64,000 nucleotides of DNA from Paraburkholderia flagellata (GTDB lineage: Bacteria; Pseudomonadota; Gammaproteobacteria; Burkholderiales; Burkholderiaceae). The position numbers were made by a program, and so were the translations under genes. Position 1 is the first letter of the stretch. The number at the start of each line of letters is the position of its first letter. Below the pieces are notes generated by a model. It did no database searches. It was not told where the DNA came from and saw only the letters and a list, made by a program, of their open reading frames with translations. Positions 18,337 to 26,622 of the stretch are shown here, piece after piece. The stretch is from assembly GCF_021390645.1 (NCBI RefSeq), contig NZ_JAJEJT010000002.1, forward strand, positions 1,612,001 to 1,676,000. The letters run 5' to 3'.

Positions 18337-19725
18337 TCAAGCCTCCTTCGTGACGTTCGATTGCTGCGCGATGCCCTTCATGAGGAACGTCTGCCACGCG
18401 CCGTGCTGGTTGACGTAAAGCCCCTCGTGGGTCAGTTCCGTGCCACACAGCACGGGCTCGATGCCGAGCAGGCGCGCATTCGCCGTCTCGCCCGCCACCC
18501 ACTTGTGATGACCGCGCGAAATATCGCTCCAGCGCTCGAGGCGCGCCTGGAAGCCGCGTTGCTGCTCGCGGAATTCCACGAGATCGTCCGGCGTGCCCAT
18601 GCCTGAAACATTGAAGAAGTCTTCGAACTGCCGGATGCGGCTCTCGCGGTCCTGATCCGACTCGCCCTTCACGCCGATACACTGGCTGATGACCTCCGTT
18701 TTATTCCAGGCGACCGGTCGCACGATGCGCAATTGAGAGCTGATCTGATCCATGAAAAAGAGGCTCGGATAGACGTTCAGGTTGCGCAGCCGATGCATCA
18801 TCCATTCGGCCTTCTCCTGGCCGTACGCCTCGACGAGGCGCGGCATGACGCTTGCATAGCCGGGACGTACACTGGGGTTCGGCATGTCGCTGAACAGGAC
18901 ACTGTGGCCGTTTTTGAACGCGAACCAGCCGTCGTCGGTCTGTGCATCGCCCGCGCCAAGCTTGCTGTAGTCGAGCGTGCCGTTCGCCGCGCCGCCGTTC
19001 TGCGCGTTCGCCTCTTGGCGCCGCTGCACCGTGGCGACGTAGTTGTAGTGCACCGTGCTCACGTGATAGCCGTCGAGGCCGTTCTCGTTCTGCAGCTTCC
19101 AGTTGCCTTCGAAGGTATAGGCGGACTTGCCCGGCAGCACCTCGAGTTCTCCCGTGGGCGATTGCGCCACCATCATGTCGAGGAAGATGCGCGCGTCGCC
19201 AAGGTAGTCCTCGATCGTATCGGTTGCATCGGCATCGAGGCTGATGAACACGAAGCCCTTGTAGCTCGCGATTCGGGCCTTCTTGAGGCCGCGTGTGGAC
19301 TTGTCGAAGTCGTCGCAGTACTCGCCGGGCGCCTTGACCTTGACGAGGCGTCCATCGCTCTTGTAGCACCATGCATGGAAGGGACAGGTGAAGGTCGACT
19401 GATTGCCCTTGCCCATGCGCGTGAGCGTCGCGCCGCGATGCTGGCACGCGTTGATCATCGCGTTGAGCTGGCCGTTGCCGTCGCGAGAGATGATCATCGG
19501 CTGTCGGCCGGCGCGCATCGTCATGAAGTCATGCGGCTTGGGGATCTCGCTCTCGTGGCATGCGTAGATCCAGTTCTTCTCGAAGATGAACTCCATCTCC
19601 AGGTCGAACAATTGCGGCTCGGTGAACATCTCCCGCGCAATGCGATAGACGCCCTCTGCCGGACGGAAATCGAGGCATCCGCCAATGAAATCCTGCCATT
19701 GCGACGCGATTTTCTCTGTGCTCAC
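18337..19725 (-). CDS. antA: Anthranilate 1,2-dioxygenase, large (catalytic) subunit
   Basis: A 462-residue Rieske oxygenase that, with AntB and AntC, converts anthranilate to catechol with loss of CO2 and ammonia. Rieske ligands are Cys94, His96, Cys114 and His117; the mononuclear iron site includes His221 and His226 in LDGYHVSTVHYNY. That string, together with CPFHAWCYKSDGRLVKVKAP, matches the AntA pattern I know from Pseudomonas and differs from BenA. The start is a GTG at 19725 because AGGAGGAG lies eight bases before it. An in-frame ATG at 19746 would translate that ribosome site itself. Transcription should start from the AraC-dependent promoter at 19784-19837. Confidence 0.92.
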   Translation of the reverse strand: MSTEKIASQWQDFIGGCLDFRPAEGVYRIAREMFTEPQLFDLEMEFIFEKNWIYACHESEIPKPHDFMTMRAGRQPMIISRDGNGQLNAMINACQHRGATLTRMGKGNQSTFTCPFHAWCYKSDGRLVKVKAPGEYCDDFDKSTRGLKKARIASYKGFVFISLDADATDTIEDYLGDARIFLDMMVAQSPTGELEVLPGKSAYTFEGNWKLQNENGLDGYHVSTVHYNYVATVQRRQEANAQNGGAANGTLDYSKLGAGDAQTDDGWFAFKNGHSVLFSDMPNPSVRPGYASVMPRLVEAYGQEKAEWMMHRLRNLNVYPSLFFMDQISSQLRIVRPVAWNKTEVISQCIGVKGESDQDRESRIRQFEDFFNVSGMGTPDDLVEFREQQRGFQARLERWSDISRGHHKWVAGETANARLLGIEPVLCGTELTHEGLYVNQHGAWQTFLMKGIAQQSNVTKEA

Positions 19726-19783
19726 GATGGGTTCTCCTCCTGCCATTTAGCGGTCTTGCGACCAGGTCCTTGATGAGCTGGAT

Positions 19784-19837
19784 TGAATACCCAGAGCGGC
19801 GCGGGCGCTATCCGCCTGGTCGCCGATCGCTATCCGC
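19784..19837 (-). promoter_or_regulatory. antABC promoter with AraC-type operator
   Basis: Read on the reverse strand, GCGGATAGC occurs at 19837-19829 and again at 19815-19807, 22 bp apart, as AraC-family dimers require. Seventeen bases after the second copy comes a -10-like TATTCA (19789-19784). The proximal half-site therefore overlaps the -35 position, typical of direct activation. The 20-mer at 19803-19822 is the exact reverse complement of the catA site. Confidence 0.75.
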
Positions 19838-19966
19838 TTTTTTTGCCGCGCTTTTTATCGTGCTTTTTTGCCTCCTGGCTGGACATGCCTGCGCGACACG
19901 CAGTGGCGTGCCGAGTAAGGTGCTCCATGACCGCTCCATGGCCATCGCGCGGCCGCGCCGAAAAAA

Positions 19967-20020
19967 ACGGATAGTGAGTGTCGACCAGGCGGATAGCGCC
20001 CGTGCGGGCCCGGATATCTA
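19967..20020 (+). promoter_or_regulatory. catA promoter with AraC-type operator
   Basis: Half-sites ACGGATAGT (19967-19975) and GCGGATAGC (19989-19997) are 22 bp apart. Exactly 17 bases after the second comes TATCTA (20015-20020), a plausible -10. The geometry is identical to the antA promoter in mirror image, and CGACCAGGCGGATAGCGCCC (19982-20001) is shared. This implies one activator for both units. Confidence 0.75.
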
Positions 20021-20062
20021 ATGCGCTCGACGCCCCCTTAAAACCAGTTGGAGACAGTCATC

Positions 20063-20998
20063 ATGAGCGTGAAAGTATTCGAAACCAGCGAAGTGCAGGA
20101 TCTGCTGAAGGCCGCCACGAACGTGGACGGCAACGGCGGCAATACGCGTTTCAAGCAGATTGCCCATCGCCTGCTGAGCGATCTGTTCAAGGCGATCGAC
20201 GAACTCGACATCACACCCGATGAGGTCTGGACCGGCATCAACTATCTGAACAAGCTCGGCCAGGACGGCGAAGCGGCGCTGCTCGCGGCAGGCATTGGAC
20301 TGGAAAAGTATCTCGACATTCGCATGGACGCCGCCGACGAGGAAGCGGGCATCAGCGGCGGCACGCCGCGCACGATCGAAGGACCGTTGTATGTTGCGGG
20401 CGCACCGGTGCGTGACGGCGTTTCGCGAATCGACCTCGATGCCGATGCGCAAGCCGGCCCGCTCGTGATTCACGGCACGGTCACCGGCCCGGACGGCGAG
20501 CCGGTCGCGGGCGCCGTGGTCGAATGCTGGCATGCCAACTCGCAGGGCTTCTACTCGCACTTCGACCCGACCGGCGCGCAGAGCGATTTCAACCTGCGCG
20601 GCGCGGTGAAGACCGGCGCCGACGGCAAATACGAATTCCGCACGCTCATGCCCGTGGGCTACGGCTGCCCGCCGCATGGCGCCACACAGCAGCTGCTGAA
20701 TGCATTGGACCGTCACGGTGAGCGTCCGGCGCACGTGCACTTCTTCGTCACGAGCGACGATCACCGCAAGCTGACCACGCAGTTCAACGTCGAGGGCGAT
20801 CCGCTGATCTGGGACGACTTCGCCTACGCAACGCGTGAAGAGTTGATTCCGCCTGTGACGGAAAAGTCCGGTGGCGCCGCGCTCGGCCTGAAGGCCGACG
20901 TGTACAAGGACATCGAGTTCAACCTCGCGCTGACGCCGTTCGTTCAGGGCAAGGACAACCAGATCGTCAACCGGTTGCGCGTGGCCGCCGCGGCATAA
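20063..20998 (+). CDS. catA: Catechol 1,2-dioxygenase
   Basis: A 311-residue intradiol dioxygenase that cleaves catechol to cis,cis-muconate with a non-haem Fe(III). The ligand regions are visible: Tyr in IEGPLYVAG, Tyr in LMPVGYGCPPHG, and two His in RPAHVHFFV. The N-terminal helical linker domain of catechol (rather than protocatechuate) enzymes is present. The start at 20063 follows TTGGAGAC; a TTG 15 bases upstream is in frame but sits in the ribosome site. It is divergent from antABC and takes its product. No catB or catC lies in the window, so the rest of the pathway is elsewhere. Confidence 0.95.
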   Translation: MSVKVFETSEVQDLLKAATNVDGNGGNTRFKQIAHRLLSDLFKAIDELDITPDEVWTGINYLNKLGQDGEAALLAAGIGLEKYLDIRMDAADEEAGISGGTPRTIEGPLYVAGAPVRDGVSRIDLDADAQAGPLVIHGTVTGPDGEPVAGAVVECWHANSQGFYSHFDPTGAQSDFNLRGAVKTGADGKYEFRTLMPVGYGCPPHGATQQLLNALDRHGERPAHVHFFVTSDDHRKLTTQFNVEGDPLIWDDFAYATREELIPPVTEKSGGAALGLKADVYKDIEFNLALTPFVQGKDNQIVNRLRVAAAA

Positions 20999-21051
20999 CT
21001 GACATCAGCCGGCGAAGCGACCGGCTCCACACGCCCCCGCGCGCCACCGAT

Positions 21052-21077
21052 GGGAAGCCACGCGCAGTCGGCTTCCC
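21052..21077. terminator. Possible bidirectional hairpin between catA and the NTF2-like gene
   Basis: GGGAAGCC (21052-21059) pairs with GGCTTCCC (21070-21077) around a 10-base loop, just beyond the convergent NTF2-like stop. A second stem, AGCCGG/CCGGCT, lies at 21007-21026. Neither has a T-run, so intrinsic termination is uncertain. Confidence 0.35.
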
Positions 21078-21078
21078 G

Positions 21079-21444
21079 CTACGACGGCATCGAATCGAGA
21101 AAGACGTAGAGCGCCGCAATCTTCCCGTCGCGAACGATGATCACATCCACGCCTGTGTAGTCAGGCGCCTCGCCCCGTGGGCCCGATCCCCATGACAGGC
21201 GGCCAGCATTGTGCAGGGCTTGAGGCGCACCGAGCGGCACGTAGGCGAAATGCGGGTGCGTCGCGCGCAGGGCCCCGGCGAAGCTGTCGAGCGCGTCGTG
21301 CCCGGCGAATACGCCCGGAGGCGCGTAGAGCACACAGTCCTCTGTATAGAGTTCTTCGATCACCGCGCGACGATGCTTTGCATCGCCTTCGCCGAAGACC
21401 TCCTGCAGGTTGCGATAAAGCAGTTCGTTGATACGTTCATCCAT
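21079..21444 (-). CDS. NTF2-like / SnoaL-like protein
   Basis: A 121-residue protein with the cystatin-like fold of the NTF2 superfamily: an N-terminal helix (ELLYRNLQEVFGEGDA), then LYTEDCVLYAPPGVFAGHDA, then C-terminal strands (VDVIIVRDGKIAALYVFLDS). Members act as small isomerases, hydrolases or ligand binders, and no catalytic set fixes the reaction here. It lies 84 bp downstream of an SDR gene on the same strand and may share its transcript. Confidence 0.75.
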   Translation of the reverse strand: MDERINELLYRNLQEVFGEGDAKHRRAVIEELYTEDCVLYAPPGVFAGHDALDSFAGALRATHPHFAYVPLGAPQALHNAGRLSWGSGPRGEAPDYTGVDVIIVRDGKIAALYVFLDSMPS

Positions 21445-21528
21445 GGCAATTCTCCTTAGCCATCCATTAAGTCGTACTACTGATCAAATGCCACCGTCTT
21501 TTCGATGGCACTTGATCGAGGACTCTAA

Positions 21529-22284
21529 TTAAATCTGGGCCTGCCCACCGTCGACGAAAATCTCCGTACCGGCGATGAAGCTCGAGTCAGACGAAGCGAG
21601 GAAGACAGCAGCACGCGCGACTTCGTCGGGCTCGCCCACACGTCCGAGCGGGACGGTCGAGGCCATATAGTCGAGCATGCCCTGCTGCTGAGCGGCATCC
21701 GGGCCGGCCAGATCGACAAGGCCAGGCGTTTTGATCGGGCCCGGGCTGATGACGTTCACGCGGATGCCACGCGCTTTCAGGTCGAGCGTCCAGCTGCGGG
21801 CGAAGTTGCGCACCGCGGCCTTCGAGGCGCTATATACACTGAACGCCGGCGTGCCCTTGATGCTGACATTGGACGCGGTGAGTATCACCGATGCGCCATC
21901 GACCAGCAGGGGAAGCGCCTTCTGCACCGTGAAGAGCACGCCCTTCACGTTGCGATTAAACGTATCGTCGTACTCCGCTTCGGTAATCGAACCCAATGGC
22001 TGCATCGAGCCGCCGCCCGCATTGACGAACAGCACGTCGATGCGGCCCGCGTCAGTCTTCACGCGTTCATAGAGGGCGTTGAGATCGGTGAGGCTAGCGG
22101 AGTCCGACTGTATGCCGGTCGCCTTCGGCCCGATTGCCGCGACTGCGGCATCGAGTTCGGCTTTGCGCCGGCCAGTAACGAAGACCTGCGCGCCTTCCGA
22201 CGCAAAGCGCTTTGCGGTGGCAAGGCCGATCCCACTCGTTCCGCCAGTGACGACGGCAATCTTTCCTTCCAGTTTGCGTTCCAT
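21529..22284 (-). CDS. Short-chain dehydrogenase/reductase
   Basis: A 251-residue classical SDR: TGGTSGIG at the N-terminus for NAD(P), NAGGG in the fourth strand region, and YSASKAAVRN with the catalytic Tyr-x3-Lys. The start at 22284 gives MERKLEGKIAVVTGGT. It is divergent from a LysR gene (about 92 bp), its likely regulator. The pattern is like the quinone-induced SDRs often paired with a LysR, but the substrate is unknown. Confidence 0.9.
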   Translation of the reverse strand: MERKLEGKIAVVTGGTSGIGLATAKRFASEGAQVFVTGRRKAELDAAVAAIGPKATGIQSDSASLTDLNALYERVKTDAGRIDVLFVNAGGGSMQPLGSITEAEYDDTFNRNVKGVLFTVQKALPLLVDGASVILTASNVSIKGTPAFSVYSASKAAVRNFARSWTLDLKARGIRVNVISPGPIKTPGLVDLAGPDAAQQQGMLDYMASTVPLGRVGEPDEVARAAVFLASSDSSFIAGTEIFVDGGQAQI

Positions 22285-22327
22285 GATTTATCTCCGTTGT
22301 GTGACGAGACAAATTTAAGGCCGCATG

Positions 22328-22343
22328 CTATTTTTCGAAATAG
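22328..22343. promoter_or_regulatory. Palindrome in the SDR/LysR divergent promoter
   Basis: CTATTT-TTCG-AAATAG is a perfect 6-bp inverted repeat in the gap between the SDR and LysR start codons. It fits a LysR recognition element but could simply be an AT-rich hairpin. Confidence 0.4.
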
Positions 22344-22376
22344 AAATGACGGAAAACCATCGTTGCAAATTTGTCG

Positions 22377-23330
22377 ATGTCAAAACTACCCGACTTTGAA
22401 GGATTCGCGATGTTCGCGAAGGTGGCCGAGGAAGGTTCATTCGCGGCTGCCGCGGCGGCAATGGGCGTCTCCGTCGCCACGGTCTCCCGGGCCGTGACGC
22501 GGCTCGAGGAGCGGCTCGGCGGCAGGTTGTTCAACCGCACGTCCCGGCGGCTGGCGCTCACGGACTACGGGCACACACTCGCCGAGCGCGCGTCGAAAAT
22601 CTACGCCGACGCCGAAGAGGCCGAGGATTTCGCGCGCGAGACCTCGAGCCGGCCGCGCGGTCTGGTCAAGCTCGCTGCGCCGCTTTCCTTCGGCGCACGC
22701 TGGGTGGCGCCGCTTCTGCCCGAGTTCTTCCGGGCTTATCCGGACATTTCCGTAGAGCTTCATCTCACGGATGCCCATGCCGATTTGATTGGCGATGGGT
22801 TTGACGCCGCCCTGCGTATTGCCATCCTCGAAGATTCGTCACTCGCAGCACGCCTCATCGCACCCGTGCGCCGGTTTGTCGTGGCATCGCCCATGTATCT
22901 GTCGCGCTATGGCCGGCCGCAGCATCCGCGTGACCTCGGCGCGCATCAGTGCCTGACCTATGCCAACAGAAGCAAGCGGGACGTTTGGCGTTTTACGCAC
23001 GAAAGTGGCGAGGAATGCACGATCACGCCGACCGGAGCGCTGCGAGCCACAACTGTGGAAGCGTTGCTGCCCACGCTACTCGCGGGACTCGCGCTCACCG
23101 AGCTTCCCGAGTTCGTGGCGACGCAGTATTTCGCTGACAAACAGCTCGAACCGATTTTGACTGACTGGCGCCTGCCCGAAGGCGGGCTGTATTTCGTCAC
23201 GCCCACTGCCCGCACACGGCCAGCAAAGGTGAGCGCATTGGCCGACTTCTTCATTGCGAGGCTCACTGCGGCGCAATGGAGCGCCGAGACGCTGATGGGA
23301 TGGAAGCCGCCGGGAACGCGCAGCCGGTGA
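22377..23330 (+). CDS. LysR family transcriptional regulator
   Basis: A 317-residue LysR protein. The HTH lies in MFAKVAEEGSFAAAAAAMGV and SVATVSRAVTRLEERLGG, and the effector domain shows the GLVKLAAPLSFGARWVAPLL pattern of the DsdC/CrgA-like group. A TTG at 22371 is also in frame; I prefer the ATG at 22377. It is divergent from the SDR at 22284 and probably regulates it. Confidence 0.88.
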   Translation: MSKLPDFEGFAMFAKVAEEGSFAAAAAAMGVSVATVSRAVTRLEERLGGRLFNRTSRRLALTDYGHTLAERASKIYADAEEAEDFARETSSRPRGLVKLAAPLSFGARWVAPLLPEFFRAYPDISVELHLTDAHADLIGDGFDAALRIAILEDSSLAARLIAPVRRFVVASPMYLSRYGRPQHPRDLGAHQCLTYANRSKRDVWRFTHESGEECTITPTGALRATTVEALLPTLLAGLALTELPEFVATQYFADKQLEPILTDWRLPEGGLYFVTPTARTRPAKVSALADFFIARLTAAQWSAETLMGWKPPGTRSR

Positions 23331-23415
23331 TCGCGGGACCTGTTCTATTCGCGACGGACAGGCACGTTCTGACGCGATTTTCGAGCGATTGCGTTCACCT
23401 CGGAGCAAGCCTATA

Positions 23416-23437
23416 ATTGAGTGCGTACTCACTCTAC
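23416..23437. promoter_or_regulatory. TetR operator before the tetR gene
   Basis: A 22-bp imperfect palindrome beginning ATTGAG and centred on GTAC. It matches the one at 24038-24059 before the SDR operon (half-site ATTGAG, centre GTAC). It lies 17 bp before the tetR ATG, where a repressor would block its own transcription. Confidence 0.65.
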
Positions 23438-23453
23438 ATTGAACCGAAACACG

Positions 23454-24023
23454 ATGGCACGCCCTTTGAGCCCTGAGAAGCGAAATGCTCTGCTGGTCGC
23501 GGCAACGCAGGCCGTGGCCGAACAGGGCGTGCTGGCCAGCACGGCGAGCATCGCCCGGCGCGCCGGCGTCGCCGAAGGCACGCTGTTCACGTATTTCGAG
23601 AACAAGGACGTGCTTTTCCAGGAACTGTATCTGCACCTCAAGCACGAACTGGCTGAAACCGTCATGCCTGGCTATCCTTCCGAAGCGGACTACCGGCTTC
23701 GCCTGGAACATGTCTTCCAGCACTACGTGCGCTGGGGACTTGGGAACACGGCGGGCCGACTCGCCATCTCCAGACTCTCGGCTTCCGGACAGTTGCGGGA
23801 TGAGACGCGGGCGCAAGGCATGGAGCCGTTCCTGGCGGTGTCGAGAATGGTGGAGGACGCGGTGCAGAGCGGTGTACTGGTGAATGCATCGATCGCGTTT
23901 CTTTACTCCATCATCGAGCGTATTGCCGATACCACCATCGAATACGTCGAGCGCCAACCCGACGATGCCGAACGCCACCGCCAACTCGGTTTCCACGCCG
24001 CCTGGCGAGCCATCACGCCGTAA
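23454..24023 (+). CDS. TetR family transcriptional regulator
   Basis: A 189-residue TetR regulator starting MARPLSPEKRNALLVAATQA, with HTH at about residues 8-55 (STASIARRAGVAEGTLFTYF). The ATG at 23454 is preferred over the GTG at 23421 because the latter lies inside the operator. Matching palindromes before this gene and before the next (24038) indicate autoregulation and control of the three-gene SDR operon. Confidence 0.88.
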   Translation: MARPLSPEKRNALLVAATQAVAEQGVLASTASIARRAGVAEGTLFTYFENKDVLFQELYLHLKHELAETVMPGYPSEADYRLRLEHVFQHYVRWGLGNTAGRLAISRLSASGQLRDETRAQGMEPFLAVSRMVEDAVQSGVLVNASIAFLYSIIERIADTTIEYVERQPDDAERHRQLGFHAAWRAITP

Positions 24024-24037
24024 ATTTTTCTTCAATA

Positions 24038-24059
24038 ATTGAGTGAGTACGCGCTCAAT
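24038..24059. promoter_or_regulatory. TetR operator before the SDR operon
   Basis: A 22-bp palindrome with perfect outer arms ATTGAG (24038-24043) and CTCAAT (24054-24059), centred on GTAC. It is 20 bp before the SDR start and just before the GGAAAGGAG ribosome site. It is the better of two copies; the other is at 23416. Confidence 0.7.
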
Positions 24060-24078
24060 ACGGAAAGGAGAAGTCATC

Positions 24079-24924
24079 ATGTCCAGTCAAAAGTGGTTCA
24101 TTACCGGAGCATCAGGTGGTCTCGGGCTTGCCCTCGCGGAGAAAGTGCTGGCCGAAGGGCATCGCGTGGTTGCAGCGGTGCGGCGCGTGGCCGCGTTGGA
24201 GTCGCTCAAGCAGTCCTGGCCCGATCAACTCGAAGTGGAATCGGTCGACGTCACCCGTCCCGAGCAGGTGCAGGCCGTGGCGGCACGCCACCCGGATGCC
24301 GATGTCGTCGTCAACAACGCGGGTGGCGCCGTCATCGGCGCGATGGAGGAATTGAGCGAAGCCGACATCCAGCAACAGATCGCGCTGAATCTGCTGGCGC
24401 CCATCCACATCACCCGCGCCTTTCTCCCTGCGATGCGCGCGAGAAAACACGGCACGTTCATCCATGTCACCAGCGTCGGGGGACGTGCGGCCTTTCCGAG
24501 CGGCTCGATGTATCACGCCGCGAAATACGGCCTCGAAGGTTTTGCCGAAGCGGTGAGCCAGGAAGTGGCCGAGTTTGGCATCAAGACCCTCATCATCGAG
24601 CCGGGCTCCATCAAGACGGGGTTCGTAGCGAATATCCGCTGGACCGAAGAACTTGCGGATTACAAGGACGGTGTCGTCGGCAAGCTGCGCGCGCAGATCA
24701 AGGAAGTCGGCGATGAATATGCCTCGGGCGATCCGGTGAAAATGGCTGGCGCCATCTATGAGGTGAGTCAGTTGCCGGAGCCACCGCTGCGTACTGTTCT
24801 CGGCGGCGATGCCTACGCGGTGCTCGAAGTCGGCTATACCCGCAGCCTCGCCGCGCTGCAGGCTCAAAAGGACCTCGCAAACTCGGTGATGTTCGAGGGC
24901 AAGGCGGGTTTCAATCCGCAGTGA
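24079..24924 (+). CDS. Short-chain dehydrogenase/reductase
   Basis: A 281-residue SDR with TGASGGLG, NNAGG and the catalytic YHAAK. The start at 24079 follows GAAAGGAG; the frame opens at 24043 only because it reads through the operator. The extended C-terminus (GDAYAVLEVGYTRSLAALQ) is typical of the subfamily shared with the next gene. It is the first gene of a TetR-controlled run. Substrate unknown. Confidence 0.9.
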   Translation: MSSQKWFITGASGGLGLALAEKVLAEGHRVVAAVRRVAALESLKQSWPDQLEVESVDVTRPEQVQAVAARHPDADVVVNNAGGAVIGAMEELSEADIQQQIALNLLAPIHITRAFLPAMRARKHGTFIHVTSVGGRAAFPSGSMYHAAKYGLEGFAEAVSQEVAEFGIKTLIIEPGSIKTGFVANIRWTEELADYKDGVVGKLRAQIKEVGDEYASGDPVKMAGAIYEVSQLPEPPLRTVLGGDAYAVLEVGYTRSLAALQAQKDLANSVMFEGKAGFNPQ

Positions 24925-25012
24925 GCTTTGTGATCGCCGTATCACAAGCATTCACCTGCCATTTCATTCCCAAAGTGTCGATGCTGCTCGCTCGACAAAG
25001 GTTGAAACGATC

Positions 25013-25870
25013 ATGTCAAAAGTCTGGTTGATTACTGGCGCCTCCCGGGGTTTGGGCCGCGCCATTCTCGAAGCCGCGTTGCAGGACGGCGGCAAGGTGC
25101 TGGCGGGCGCGCGCGACACTTCGCGTCTCGCCGATTTGCAGGCACGCTATGGCGATCGCCTGGCGACATTCGAACTGGACGTCACCGACGAACAGCAGGC
25201 ACGGCAGGCGGTGTCGGAGGCGACCCGACGATTCGGACATCTGAGCGTTCTGGTCAACAACGCCGGCTACGGACACATTCAGCCGTTCGAATACATGCCC
25301 GCCGACGATTTCCGTGCGCAGATCGAAACCAACTTCTTTGGCGTGGTGAACCTCACGCGTGCGGCCATCCCCGTCATGCGCGCCCAGGGCAGCGGCCATA
25401 TCTTTCAGGTGTCGTCGGCAGGCGGGCGCATCAGCAGCCCGGGACTTTCCGCTTACCAGGCGGCCAAATGGGCCGTCGGCGGATTCAGCGACGTCGTGGG
25501 CAAGGAAGTCGCGCCGTTCGGCATTCACGTCTGCACGCTGGAACCCGGCGGCATGCGCACCGAATGGGGCAACGAGGCGCGTACGACGCTGCATAATCTT
25601 CCTCAGGACTACGAGGCATCCATGGCCGGATTCAAGGCGTTGATGGACGCCTACGTGGGCCATGAAGTGGGAGATCCCGAGCGCATTGCGAAACTGATCG
25701 TGATGCTCGCCTCGCGTGAAGCGGTGCCTGCACGGCTCGTGCTCGGCTCGGACGCCTGGCAGGTCGTGGAAGCCGAGGAGCAGGCCCGCCGCGAATCCAT
25801 GCAGGGCTGGAAAGCCGTGACCCTCGCGGCCGACTTCGACTCGGCAATGCCCACGTGGCCTTCGGAGTGA
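25013..25870 (+). CDS. Short-chain dehydrogenase/reductase
   Basis: A 285-residue SDR of the same subfamily as its upstream neighbour: TGASRGLG, NNAGYGHI and YQAAKWAVGG, with a C-terminal LGSDAWQVVEAEEQARRE. The two probably arose by tandem duplication. It is 88 bp after the first SDR and four bases before the next gene, so all three likely form one transcript. Substrate unknown. Confidence 0.9.
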   Translation: MSKVWLITGASRGLGRAILEAALQDGGKVLAGARDTSRLADLQARYGDRLATFELDVTDEQQARQAVSEATRRFGHLSVLVNNAGYGHIQPFEYMPADDFRAQIETNFFGVVNLTRAAIPVMRAQGSGHIFQVSSAGGRISSPGLSAYQAAKWAVGGFSDVVGKEVAPFGIHVCTLEPGGMRTEWGNEARTTLHNLPQDYEASMAGFKALMDAYVGHEVGDPERIAKLIVMLASREAVPARLVLGSDAWQVVEAEEQARRESMQGWKAVTLAADFDSAMPTWPSE

Positions 25871-25874
25871 AATC

Positions 25875-26552
25875 ATGCGCGTTGTACTGATCGGCGCGAC
25901 CGGCATGGTCGGCCAGGGCGTGTTGCGCGCATGCCTTTGCGCGGCGGACGTCACCGAAATCATCGTGCTTGGCCGGCGCGTGCTGGAGGGTTACGATGAT
26001 CCGCGACTCAGGGTCTTCACTGTGCCGGATCTTGCAAGTTTTCAGGCCACAGACGACGCGTTTTCCAACATCGACGCGTGCTTTTTCTGTGCAGGCGTAT
26101 CGTCCTTCGGCATGTCCGAGGCCGCCTATCGGGCGATCACCTACGACCTCACGCTCCACGTCGCTCAGGAACTGCTTCGCGTGAGCCCCGCGATGACGAT
26201 GGTCTATGTGTCCGGCGCGGGCGCGGACAGTAGTGAACAAGGCAGAAGCATGTGGGCCCGCGTGCGCGGACAAACCGAGAACGCATTGCAGCGTCTGCCA
26301 TTTCGGCAGGTGGCTATTTTCCGGCCAGCGGCGATCTTTCCCGAGGACGGCATACAGTCGCGTACAGCCGCGTATCGCTGGATGTACATCGCCCTCAAAC
26401 CGCTGCTCGCATTGATTCGGCAAATCTCGCCCGATAGCGTACTGACTACCCGGATCATTGGCGATGCGATGCTAAACGCCGTGCGCCGCGGTGTACCCCA
26501 AGCCGTTCTGAAGCCTGCCGATATGCATCGACTCGCCAGTCCGCGAGCGTGA
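25875..26552 (+). CDS. NAD(P)-binding, atypical SDR-type protein
   Basis: A 225-residue Rossmann protein opening MRVVLIGATGMVGQGVLRAC, the glycine motif of NmrA/epimerase-like atypical SDRs. FFCAGVSSFGMSEAAYRAIT and the later FRPAAIFPEDG are typical of the HTATIP2/CC3-like group. It lacks a clear Tyr-x3-Lys pair, so redox catalysis is uncertain. It starts four bases after the upstream SDR stop and should be co-translated. Confidence 0.8.
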   Translation: MRVVLIGATGMVGQGVLRACLCAADVTEIIVLGRRVLEGYDDPRLRVFTVPDLASFQATDDAFSNIDACFFCAGVSSFGMSEAAYRAITYDLTLHVAQELLRVSPAMTMVYVSGAGADSSEQGRSMWARVRGQTENALQRLPFRQVAIFRPAAIFPEDGIQSRTAAYRWMYIALKPLLALIRQISPDSVLTTRIIGDAMLNAVRRGVPQAVLKPADMHRLASPRA

Positions 26553-26622
26553 TCCAGTTGAGCGCATGGGCTGTCTCCTGTTCCGCTGATAAGATCGCGG
26601 AAGAATCCAGGGGATACGCCGA

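Noticed and set aside
18337..19725. Benzoate 1,2-dioxygenase (benA)
   Set aside because: Sequence strings around the Rieske and iron sites match AntA rather than BenA, and no benD is present.
21007..21026. AGCCGG/CCGGCT stem as the catA terminator
   Set aside because: Short stem without a T-run; kept only as part of a weak hairpin note.
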